Shown in pieces: positions 1 through 5,151 of a stretch of 6,072 bases of DNA. The position numbers and the translations under genes were made by a program. Below the pieces are notes generated by a model. It saw nothing but the letters and a program-made list of their open reading frames with translations. It was not told the origin of the DNA and ran no database searches. The stretch lies in the NCBI GenBank assembly GCA_943324165.2, contig CALPKO020000102.1, positions 1 through 6,072 on the forward strand, given 5' to 3'. Each line of letters begins with the position of its first letter. Position 1 is the stretch's first letter. Origin of the DNA: Bdellovibrio sp. ZAP7. Its GTDB lineage: Bacteria > Bacteroidota > Bacteroidia > Flavobacteriales > Flavobacteriaceae.

Positions 1-22
1 ACGCTATTACGGACTTTTAATG

Positions 23-102
23 TACCCGGAGCCGGAGTCGAACCGGCACGGTTTCCCACAGGTGTTTGAGACCAGCGCGTCTACCAATTCCGCCATCCGG
101 GC
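23..102 (-). tRNA. tRNA-Leu (anticodon CAA)
   Basis: Read on the minus strand the 80 nt fold as a class II tRNA: acceptor GCCCGGA pairs with TCCGGGT (G1-U72 wobble), discriminator A; D stem GCG/CGC with GG in the loop; anticodon loop CTCAAAC, giving CAA, which reads the Leu codon UUG; an 11-nt long variable arm typical of Leu/Ser; and T arm GCCGG-TTCGACT-CCGGC. The 3' CCA is not encoded (the sequence after the discriminator is CATT), so it would be added by CCA-adding enzyme. The anticodon stem CTGGT/ACCTG carries one U-U mismatch at 28-42. A minus-strand TAnnTTTG match lies at 188-181 but has no good -33 partner, so the promoter is uncertain. Confidence 0.95.
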
Positions 103-253
103 ATTAGCAGACGAAAAATACAACAGTATTTGTTCGCAATAAATCAATAACTAAATATTTATTGACTCTTTAACACTGTGCAAAAATATAAAATATAATC
201 AGACTTTCTAAAAAAATAGTCGAAATTTTTCTTCTTTACTTCGATTTAATTCC

Positions 254-261
254 TAAATTTG
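254..261 (+). promoter_or_regulatory. candidate prs promoter, -7 box
   Basis: TAAATTTG matches the Bacteroidota -7 consensus TAnnTTTG exactly. No TTG (-33) sits 17-23 bp upstream; that stretch is a T/C-rich run, so the call rests on the -7 box alone. Transcription would begin near 266-268, leaving a leader of about 115 nt before the prs start codon. Confidence 0.35.
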
Positions 262-302
262 CACCTCGTTAAAACGACACACAACTAACTAACTACATCC
301 GA

Positions 303-359
303 GGTGTTTATAACCTTCCCCTTTATACATTCGATAAAGCGGAAGAAAAGTAATACACC
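303..359 (+). promoter_or_regulatory. structured 5' leader of prs (stem-loop)
   Basis: A long hairpin lies between the candidate promoter and the prs ATG. CTTTAT (321-326) pairs with ATAAAG (334-339) around a 7-nt loop; after one C-C mismatch the stem continues with CTTCC (315-319) and GGAAG (341-345). An outer helix GGTGT (303-307) with ACACC (355-359) can close it. There is no T-run after the stem, so it is not an intrinsic terminator of either strand. GGTG of the outer helix can instead pair with CACC in CACCTCG (262-268), as part of a 7-bp match to CGAGGTG (300-306). Function unknown; regulation of prs is inference. Confidence 0.4.
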
Positions 360-382
360 ACGGAATAAAACAACACATTAAA

Positions 383-1324
383 ATGTCACATCAAGAACCA
401 GAAGCAAAAATTTTTGCTTGTTCCCAAAGTGTATATTTAGCCGAACAAATAGCTGAAAAGTATGGTGTTCCGCTTGGGAAAGTAACATTCTCTAAATACA
501 GTGATGGCGAATTTCAACCTTCTTATGAAGAGTCAATTCGTGGATTAAGGGTATTTATTGTCTGTTCAACCTTTCCAACAGCTGATAATTTAATGGAACT
601 ATTGCTAATGATTGACGCTGCAAAAAGAGCATCGGCAAGACACGTAACGGCAGTTATTCCTTATTTTGGCTGGGCACGTCAAGACAGAAAAGACAAGCCA
701 AGAGTGCCAATTGGAGCTAAATTAGTTGCTAATTTGCTCGATGCAGCAGGTACAACAAGAGTAATGACCATGGATTTGCATGCAGATCAAATTCAAGGTT
801 TTTTCGAAAAGCCGGTTGACCATTTATTTGCTTCAACCATCTTTTTGCCTTACGTTAGAAGTCTAAATTTAGATAATCTAACGATTGCTTCTCCTGATAT
901 GGGAGGTTCAAAAAGGGCTTATGCGTATTCTAAATTTTTAGAATCGGATGTGGTAATTTGTTACAAACAAAGAAAAATCGCTAATGTAATTGACTCGATG
1001 GAGTTAATCGGAGAAGTGAAAGGAAGGAATGTAATTCTTGTTGACGACATGATCGATACAGGAGGAACACTCGCAAAGGCGGCAGATTTGATGATAGAAA
1101 AAGGAGCTTTGAGCGTAAGAGCAATTTGTACGCATCCAATTTTATCGGGTGACGCTTACGAAAAAATAGAAAATTCTAAATTGCTCGAATTGATAGTAAC
1201 CGATTCAATTCCGTTGAAAAAGCAATCGAATAAAATTAAGGTGGTGAGTTGTGCACCGCTTTTTGCAGAAGTAATGCAAATGGTACAAAACAACACATCT
1301 ATTAGTGGGAAGTTTTTGATGTAA
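383..1324 (+). CDS. prs: ribose-phosphate pyrophosphokinase (PRPP synthetase)
   Basis: This cytosolic enzyme transfers pyrophosphate from ATP to ribose 5-phosphate, making PRPP for purine, pyrimidine, NAD, histidine and tryptophan synthesis. At 313 residues it has the usual class I length (about 315). Visible family landmarks: SDGEF (40-44) in the N-terminal half; ARQDRKD (98-104), the ATP-contacting segment; MDLHADQIQGFF (130-141) with the metal/ATP-site His133; GGSKRAYAYSK (174-184), aligning with the flexible loop that carries the catalytic lysine (probably Lys184); and the PRPP-binding signature VILVDDMIDTGGT (217-229). The start is the only sensible ATG; it is preceded by an A-rich stretch and no Shine-Dalgarno, as is normal in this phylum. 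Its neighbour rplY follows on the same strand after 250 bp; prs-rplY adjacency is widespread in bacteria. No obvious terminator separates the two genes. A structured leader precedes it. Confidence 0.97.
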   Translation: MSHQEPEAKIFACSQSVYLAEQIAEKYGVPLGKVTFSKYSDGEFQPSYEESIRGLRVFIVCSTFPTADNLMELLLMIDAAKRASARHVTAVIPYFGWARQDRKDKPRVPIGAKLVANLLDAAGTTRVMTMDLHADQIQGFFEKPVDHLFASTIFLPYVRSLNLDNLTIASPDMGGSKRAYAYSKFLESDVVICYKQRKIANVIDSMELIGEVKGRNVILVDDMIDTGGTLAKAADLMIEKGALSVRAICTHPILSGDAYEKIENSKLLELIVTDSIPLKKQSNKIKVVSCAPLFAEVMQMVQNNTSISGKFLM

Positions 1325-1409
1325 GAAGAAGATTAAAGAAAATAGACCGCTTCGCTGAAAGAAAAAAGATTGTTTTAAGAAAAATAATTTTGAAGTTTAA
1401 CAGGAGAAT

Positions 1410-1469
1410 GCGTTAGGGATAGAGGCAGGCACCATGTGCAGCCGAAAGCCCGACCCGATAGGGAAACGC
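1410..1469 (+). repeat. foldable intergenic element, flavobacterial GCGTT...AACGC type
   Basis: This GC-rich island in an A-rich spacer folds as a Y. The outer stem is GCGTT (1410-1414) with AACGC (1465-1469). Inside, GGG (1416-1418) pairs with CCC (1449-1451), enclosing an arm of GGC (1424-1426)/GCC (1441-1443) capped by GCAC-CAT-GTGC (1429-1439). A second small hairpin is CCC-GATA-GGG (1454-1463). From memory, sequences beginning GCGTTAGGGAT and ending GCCCGACCC...GGGAAACGCCC recur between genes in many Flavobacterium genomes, with a variable central arm; I cannot verify copy number here. It could be an RNA-level element or a small non-autonomous repeat. No U-tract follows, so it is not a standard terminator. 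Confidence 0.55.
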
Positions 1470-1512
1470 CCAAAAAAAGATTAAAAAAGTCGAACGTTAG
1501 AAAAGGGATAAA

Positions 1513-1543
1513 AACTGACAACTCACAACCGACAACCGATAAC
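1513..1543. repeat. degenerate 7-bp tandem repeat, about 4.4 copies
   Basis: The units read AACTGAC, AACTCAC, AACCGAC, AACCGAT and a final AAC, so AAC is invariant and the rest varies at two to three positions. The array is 32 bp upstream of the rplY start. It has no spacers or palindromic repeats and is not a CRISPR. Slipped-strand origin is likely; no function is visible. Confidence 0.7.
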
Positions 1544-1574
1544 AAATTTTTATTATTAACTATATATTTTTACA

Positions 1575-2183
1575 ATGAAATCGATTACAATTAAAGGATC
1601 AGAAAGAGAAAGCGTGGGCAAAGTTGCGACTAAAGCCTTACGTAATGCTGGAGCGGTTCCTTGCGTGTTATACGGAGGAAATCAAACAGTTCATTTTTCG
1701 GCAGACGAAAAAGCTTTCAAAAACTTGGTTTACACTCCAAACGCGCACACTGTTGCGATTGAACTTGGAAAAACAACCTACAATGCAGTGCTTCAGGATA
1801 TTCAGGTTCACCCTGTTTCTGACAAAATTTTACACATTGACTTTTTTCAATTGTTTGACGACAAAGAAATTACAATGGAAGTACCAGTAAAAATTACAGG
1901 AGTTTCTCCAGGGGTTTTACTTGGTGGAGTTTTGCGTTTAAACACAAGAAAATTAAAAGTAAGAGCGTTACCTAAAAATCTTCCTGATTTTGTTGAAGCT
2001 AACATCTCTGAATTAGAAATGGGTAATAAATTGTATGTTACAAAATTAGTAGCGGACAATTATAAATTATTGCATCCAGAAAACACAGTTGTTGCTCAAG
2101 TAAGAATTTCTCGTGCAGCTATGAAAGCGGCTCAAGAGGCAGCAAAAGCAGCAAAAGCGCCTGCAAAAGGGAAGAAAAAATAA
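1575..2183 (+). CDS. rplY: 50S ribosomal protein L25 / general stress protein Ctc
   Basis: This ribosomal large-subunit protein binds 5S rRNA. At 202 residues it is the long TL5/CTC form rather than the roughly 94-residue E. coli form. The N-terminal L25 domain (about 1-93) contains [20 protein letters not shown] (15-34) and the signature [20 protein letters not shown] (75-94 region). The C-terminal beta domain (about 100-178) contains [18 protein letters not shown] (103-120) and [15 protein letters not shown] (136-150). A low-complexity Ala/Lys tail (180-202), ending GKKK, is basic and probably contacts RNA. The ATG follows an A/T-rich segment with no Shine-Dalgarno. It lies downstream of prs on the same strand; no convincing promoter is visible directly ahead of it, so read-through from prs or use of a weak internal promoter is possible. 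In many genomes pth follows; here it does not. Confidence 0.96.
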   Translation: MKSITIKGSERESVGKVATKALRNAGAVPCVLYGGNQTVHFSADEKAFKNLVYTPNAHTVAIELGKTTYNAVLQDIQVHPVSDKILHIDFFQLFDDKEITMEVPVKITGVSPGVLLGGVLRLNTRKLKVRALPKNLPDFVEANISELEMGNKLYVTKLVADNYKLLHPENTVVAQVRISRAAMKAAQEAAKAAKAPAKGKKK

Positions 2184-2196
2184 TTTTTTCAAAACC

Positions 2197-2247
2197 AATA
2201 TTCAAAAAGCATCAGTTGTACGACTGGTGCTTTTTTTTTTGAATATT
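2197..2247 (+). terminator. intrinsic terminator of rplY
   Basis: A 13-bp stem AAAAAGCATCAGT (2204-2216) / ACTGGTGCTTTTT (2223-2235), with one G-T wobble and a 6-nt loop, is followed by a run continuing to ten T (2231-2240). The pairing extends outward across the T-run: AATATTC (2197-2203) matches GAATATT (2241-2247). It begins 14 bp after the rplY stop. Read on the minus strand it also ends in a shorter T-run. Confidence 0.9.
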
Positions 2248-2345
2248 ACATATAACTTTTACAATGCCTTTTTTAGTTTACAAGCACTAAAAACAATACA
2301 GCCCGTTGTTTATTTAAATTACTTAAATAATTCAAGTTTTTAATA

Positions 2346-2381
2346 AAAAATCCTGCCAATTAATTAATTAGCAGGATTTTT
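2346..2381. terminator. bidirectional terminator between rplY and the thioesterase gene
   Basis: This is a perfect 11-bp inverted repeat, AAAAATCCTGC (2346-2356) / GCAGGATTTTT (2371-2381), with a 14-nt A/T loop. On the minus strand it lies 28 bp past the thioesterase stop and runs into six T and then a T-rich tract, so its main job is probably to end that transcript. On the plus strand it is a second stop for rplY read-through. Two weaker, purely A/T inverted repeats lie just left of it (2270-2293 and 2310-2330); I do not assign them a role. Confidence 0.8.
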
Positions 2382-2408
2382 AAATTTATACTAGTAATTT
2401 TTGATTAG

Positions 2409-2921
2409 CTACATAAACAGTGCTCGTAATTCGGTAGCTTCTTGTGGTTTCATTTTGCCTGCTAAAACTAGGCTCAATTGCTTTCTGCGCAAAGCGGCGT
2501 CAAAGCGTTCTTTTTCTAAATCAGTTTCAGGAATAACTTGTGCAACTTCCACTGGGCGACCAGTATCATCGACAGCAACAAAAGTATAAATGGCTTCATT
2601 TGCCTTTGTTCGATTGCCCGATTCACGATCTTCTACCCAAACATCTAGGAAGATTTCCATCGAACTTTTAAAACTTCTAGAAATTTTGGCCTCAACAGTC
2701 ACCACGCTTCCAAGCGGAATGGCGCGATTGAATGCCACATGATTGACAGAGGCGGTTACTGTAATTCTTCTTGAATGTCGCCTTGCTGCGATGCTCGCTG
2801 CCCGGTCCATCCTTGCCAAAAGTTCTCCTCCAAAAAGATTGTTTAATGGATTGGTTTCACTTGGCAAAACTAAATCTGTCAATATGGTCAAACTTTCTGA
2901 GGCAGGTTTTGGAGTCATCAT
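2409..2921 (-). CDS. acyl-CoA thioesterase, hotdog fold (YciA/BACH-like)
   Basis: This cytosolic enzyme is predicted to hydrolyse acyl-CoA thioesters to free acid and CoA; chain-length preference cannot be read from sequence. The hotdog domain covers nearly all of the 170 residues. TNPLNNLFGGELLARMD (23-39) holds the family's N...GG...MD active-site pattern (Asn24 region, Gly31-Gly32, Asp39). TASVNHVAFNRAIPLGS (56-72) and ANEAIYTFVAVD (107-118) are the following core strands. The C-terminal tail (132-170) is charged and helical. The open frame extends to 2948, but that start would lie in the U-run of the upstream terminator and upstream of a TATCTTTG -7 box, so I place the start at the ATGATG doublet (2921 or 2918). 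It is downstream of and parallel to the HU/SPOR gene but has its own promoter and terminator. It has no known link to its neighbours. Confidence 0.9.
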   Translation of the reverse strand: MMTPKPASESLTILTDLVLPSETNPLNNLFGGELLARMDRAASIAARRHSRRITVTASVNHVAFNRAIPLGSVVTVEAKISRSFKSSMEIFLDVWVEDRESGNRTKANEAIYTFVAVDDTGRPVEVAQVIPETDLEKERFDAALRRKQLSLVLAGKMKPQEATELRALFM

Positions 2922-2929
2922 TTTTTTTG

Positions 2930-2937
2930 CAAAGATA
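2930..2937 (-). promoter_or_regulatory. thioesterase promoter, -7 box TATCTTTG
   Basis: TATCTTTG on the minus strand (2937 to 2930) matches TAnnTTTG exactly. The nearest usable TTG (2965-2963) gives a 25-bp spacer, slightly longer than the usual 17-23, and lies inside the loop of the preceding terminator. Expected initiation is about 2-8 bp before the ATGATG, so the mRNA would have almost no leader. This box decides the start choice for the thioesterase. Confidence 0.5.
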
Positions 2938-2945
2938 ATTACGTT

Positions 2946-2974
2946 CAAAAAAAAATCCCGAACAAATCGGGATT
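2946..2974 (-). terminator. intrinsic terminator of the HU/SPOR gene
   Basis: On the minus strand AATCCCGA (2974-2967) pairs with TCGGGATT (2961-2954) around a 5-nt loop, followed by nine T (2955-2947). It begins 10 bp after the HU/SPOR stop codon. It separates that gene from the thioesterase gene even though the two are only about 63 bp apart, and it overlaps the upstream half of the thioesterase promoter. Confidence 0.9.
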
Positions 2975-2984
2975 AATTTTAAAT

Positions 2985-3923
2985 TTATTTCAAATCTTTG
3001 ATCATTAACCAAGCTTCCGGGCTTTCGGTTTTGCGAATTTCCTGAAGCGCTTTTTGTGCGTCCAAGTAGGTTGGATAGCTTCCGAAAAGCACTGGGAAAA
3101 GACCAAAATTATTTTTCTCTATTCGTCTAGCTTTGAAACCTAAATTGCTTAATTTTTCAAAAATACGTTGTGCATTGCGCTCATTTCTAAAAGCGCCAGC
3201 CACAATATGGTAATTCATGTCAGTTTCTTTAATTGCAAGAGTAACATTTGGCAAAGGGCTTTTGATGAAAAAAGTAGCTTCTTGAATTTTATTTTGAACT
3301 TCTTTTTGAACTTGATTTTCAACAATTTGAGCTTGTTCTAGTTGTTGATTTTGGTAAAAATTATTTCCAAAAAAACCAATTGTTCCTAGGCCAACCATAA
3401 AAACAGCAGCGTATTTCAAATAAGAATTGCCTTCTTTTTGCGCTGGAACTAAAACAATCGTTTCTTTTTCTTGAACGATTTCAACTTCTTTTTCAAGAAG
3501 TTCTCTTTTGATTTTTGGTGCAATAAAATTACTTAAACCAAAAGCATCTGTAAAAAAGTTGACTTGATTAGAAGGTTCAAAAACCAAGTTTCCTTGAAAA
3601 TTCAAACCAATTGTGCCAATATTTTTTAAAATAATATTTTGGTTGTTTTGCAAACCACTTTTCCAAAGCTCAACTTCTTTATTAATTTCTTGAACAGCAG
3701 TTTCGTAATCAATTTTTTTTGATTGTGCGATGTGATTGGCAAGCAATCCATCATTGTTTTTCAGATAAAAATTAAAAGAAATTACTTTCTTAGGAGGATA
3801 AAATGAGTTTGTTCCATCAAGCAATTGCGCCGATTGAATTTCGGTCAAAAAAGCGCCGAAAGCAGGAACGGTAACGCATTGATGACGGTACAAAAGTTGT
3901 CCGATGTAGGATTCTATATTCAT
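2985..3923 (-). CDS. HU-CCDC81 and SPOR domain-containing membrane protein
   Basis: This 312-residue protein has a four-part layout. The N-terminal segment (1-60: MNIESYIGQLLYRHQCV, then VPAFGAFLTE at 19-28) and a second segment (about 65-130) resemble the paired bacterial HU-CCDC81 domains. A charged linker (138-155) is followed by one transmembrane helix (about 169-188). A glutamine-rich linker (190-215) leads to a C-terminal SPOR domain (237-312; YHIVAGAFRNERNAQR, then FPVLFGSYPTYLDAQKAL). SPOR domains bind denuded peptidoglycan glycan strands, so the C-terminus should be periplasmic and the HU-like part cytosolic. A role linking envelope or septum to DNA or another cytosolic partner is inference. 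The frame could start at 3971, but the promoter at 3957-3929 excludes that; ATG 3923 starts the conserved N-terminus. It is divergent from dprA. Confidence 0.85.
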   Translation of the reverse strand: MNIESYIGQLLYRHQCVTVPAFGAFLTEIQSAQLLDGTNSFYPPKKVISFNFYLKNNDGLLANHIAQSKKIDYETAVQEINKEVELWKSGLQNNQNIILKNIGTIGLNFQGNLVFEPSNQVNFFTDAFGLSNFIAPKIKRELLEKEVEIVQEKETIVLVPAQKEGNSYLKYAAVFMVGLGTIGFFGNNFYQNQQLEQAQIVENQVQKEVQNKIQEATFFIKSPLPNVTLAIKETDMNYHIVAGAFRNERNAQRIFEKLSNLGFKARRIEKNNFGLFPVLFGSYPTYLDAQKALQEIRKTESPEAWLMIKDLK

Positions 3924-3928
3924 AGAAA

Positions 3929-3957
3929 CAAAGTTAAAAATTATGTATAAGCGACAA
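3929..3957 (-). promoter_or_regulatory. HU/SPOR gene promoter (TTG-N18-TAACTTTG)
   Basis: On the minus strand, TTG (3957-3955), an 18-bp spacer and TAACTTTG (3936-3929) match the full Bacteroidota promoter pattern. Only five bases separate the -7 box from the ATG at 3923, so initiation should fall at or next to the start codon and the mRNA is probably leaderless. Confidence 0.65.
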
Positions 3958-3982
3958 AATTTTATTAACAAATTTTATTAAC
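3957..3982. repeat. perfect 13-bp tandem direct repeat in the HU/SPOR-dprA divergent region
   Basis: AAATTTTATTAAC occurs twice in succession (3957-3969 and 3970-3982), followed by a degraded third start (AATTTA). The repeat abuts the -33 element of the minus-strand promoter, where it could act as an A/T-rich upstream element or a protein-binding site; it may equally be a simple duplication. Confidence 0.6.
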
Positions 3983-4023
3983 AATTTAAAAAAAATGTAT
4001 AAATTGACCCTCAAATACTTACT

Positions 4024-5133
4024 ATGAACGAGCAAGAATTATTTCATCTTTTGGCGTTACAAAAAGTCGATGGCGTTGGCGATATTATGGCTAAAAAGCT
4101 CATTAATCATTGTGGGAATGCGGAAGCTATTTTTAAAAATAAACCTTCCCATTTAGCTAAAATCGATGGCGTTGGAGCAATTTTACTAAAAAACCTAAAA
4201 AATAAAACCATTTTTGAAAGTGCAGAAAAAGAGTTAAAATTCATTAAAAGTAATGCCATTAAAACTTTATATTTCCAAGATGCAAGCTATCCAGATAAAT
4301 TGAAGCATTGCATCGATGGCCCAATTTTGTTGTTTGCATCGGGCGATTTTGAAATTAATCAGCGCAAAATAATTAGTATTGTTGGTACAAGGCAAATTAC
4401 GTCTTATGGAACTGAATTTTGCAAAAAATTAATTGCCGATTTAGCGCCATTAGACCCAATAATTGTGAGCGGTTTTGCCTATGGCGTTGACATCGTCGCG
4501 CATCAAGCGGCAATGGACCACAATCTAACTACAATTGGCGTTGTAGCCCATGGGATGAACCAAATTTATCCAAAAACACATTCGAAATATGTGGCAAAAA
4601 TGGAAAAAAACGGAGGTTTCTTGACTGAATTTTGGAGTGATTCAAATCCTGAAAAGGAGAATTTTGTACAACGCAATCGGATTGTCGCTGGGATTTCAGA
4701 AGCTACAATTGTTATTGAATCGGCAGAAAAAGGAGGATCGTTGATTACGGCTAATCTGGCCAACGATTATAACCGTGATGTTTTTGCCGTTCCCGGAAGA
4801 ATTTCGGACAAATTTAGTCAAGGTTGCAATAATTTGATTAAAACCCAGCGGGCAAATTTGATGAACAGTGCTGCAGATTTAATTTATATTTTGAATTGGA
4901 ATCTCGAAGCACAAAATAATAAAACCAAAACTGTCCAGAAGCAACTTTTTGTAAATTTGGACAACGACGAGCAAAAAATCTATGATTACCTGCAAAAAAA
5001 CGGAAAACAATTGCTCGACATAATTGCCTTGGAATGCGATTTTCCTATTTTTAAGATTTCTGGAGTGCTACTCAATTTGGAATTAAAAGGAGTGGTTCGT
5101 CCGTTGCCAGGAAAGTTGTTTGAAGCGATATAA
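4024..5133 (+). CDS. dprA: DNA-processing protein DprA
   Basis: DprA binds incoming single-stranded DNA, protects it and loads RecA during natural transformation; it is also present in many bacteria not known to be competent. The 369 residues show the full architecture. An N-terminal helix-hairpin-helix region (about 8-60) includes VDGVGDIMAKKL and IDGVGAILLKNL, a repeated HhH signature. The Rossmann-like core (about 80-290) contains IVGTRQITSYG (119-129), SGFAYGVDIVAHQAA (149-163), FVQRNRIVAGIS (214-225), GGSLITA (237-243) and FAVPGR (254-259). The C-terminal winged-helix domain (about 312-365) follows. No key motif is missing, so it looks functional. The start ATG lacks a Shine-Dalgarno and no consensus -7 box is seen ahead of it. 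It diverges from the HU/SPOR gene and converges on the DUF2752 gene, with 8 bp between stops. Confidence 0.96.
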   Translation: MNEQELFHLLALQKVDGVGDIMAKKLINHCGNAEAIFKNKPSHLAKIDGVGAILLKNLKNKTIFESAEKELKFIKSNAIKTLYFQDASYPDKLKHCIDGPILLFASGDFEINQRKIISIVGTRQITSYGTEFCKKLIADLAPLDPIIVSGFAYGVDIVAHQAAMDHNLTTIGVVAHGMNQIYPKTHSKYVAKMEKNGGFLTEFWSDSNPEKENFVQRNRIVAGISEATIVIESAEKGGSLITANLANDYNRDVFAVPGRISDKFSQGCNNLIKTQRANLMNSAADLIYILNWNLEAQNNKTKTVQKQLFVNLDNDEQKIYDYLQKNGKQLLDIIALECDFPIFKISGVLLNLELKGVVRPLPGKLFEAI

Positions 5134-5151
5134 TTGGCTTATTATCGCCAA
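5134..5151. terminator. weak convergent hairpin spanning the dprA/DUF2752 stops
   Basis: TTGGC (5134-5138) and GCCAA (5147-5151) form a 5-bp stem with an 8-nt loop that starts directly after the dprA stop and includes the opposing TAA stop of the DUF2752 gene. No T-run follows on either strand, so termination strength is doubtful; it is the only candidate between the two convergent genes. Confidence 0.35.

Noticed and set aside
181..188. Minus-strand TATTTTTG as the tRNA-Leu promoter
   Set aside because: The -7 match is exact but has no -33 partner in range, and such A/T strings are frequent in this spacer.
315..345. prs leader hairpin as an intrinsic terminator or attenuator
   Set aside because: No T-run follows on either strand, so it cannot be a standard intrinsic terminator.
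1385..1392. TAATTTTG as a promoter for rplY
   Set aside because: It matches the -7 consensus, but no TTG lies 17-23 bp upstream (the nearest gives 12 bp) and it is about 180 bp from the ATG; too weak to list as a feature.
1513..1543. Possible CRISPR remnant
   Set aside because: The repeats are 7 bp, contiguous and degenerate, with no spacers and no cas genes nearby.
1624..1890. Open frame inside rplY in another plus-strand frame (88 codons)
   Set aside because: It overlaps the well-conserved L25 gene entirely, has no recognisable domain and a biased composition expected of an out-of-frame reading.
1847..2059. Minus-strand open frame inside rplY
   Set aside because: Antisense shadow of L25 with no family resemblance and no promoter.
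2401..2976. Plus-strand open frames opposite the thioesterase (2401-2589 and 2743-2976)
   Set aside because: Both mirror the conserved hotdog gene on the other strand and show no independent protein signature.
2985..3923. HU/SPOR and dprA as a novel competence or defence system
   Set aside because: I recall these families being neighbours in Flavobacteriaceae, but nothing in the sequence shows joint function; they are divergent, and no effector, nuclease or toxin gene is present.
3998..4006. TATAAATTG as the dprA promoter
   Set aside because: It is one T short of TAnnTTTG and has no TTG at the right distance upstream; dprA must have a promoter but I cannot place it.
4566..4763. Minus-strand open frame inside dprA
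   Set aside because: It lies opposite the most conserved DprA core motifs; an antisense shadow.
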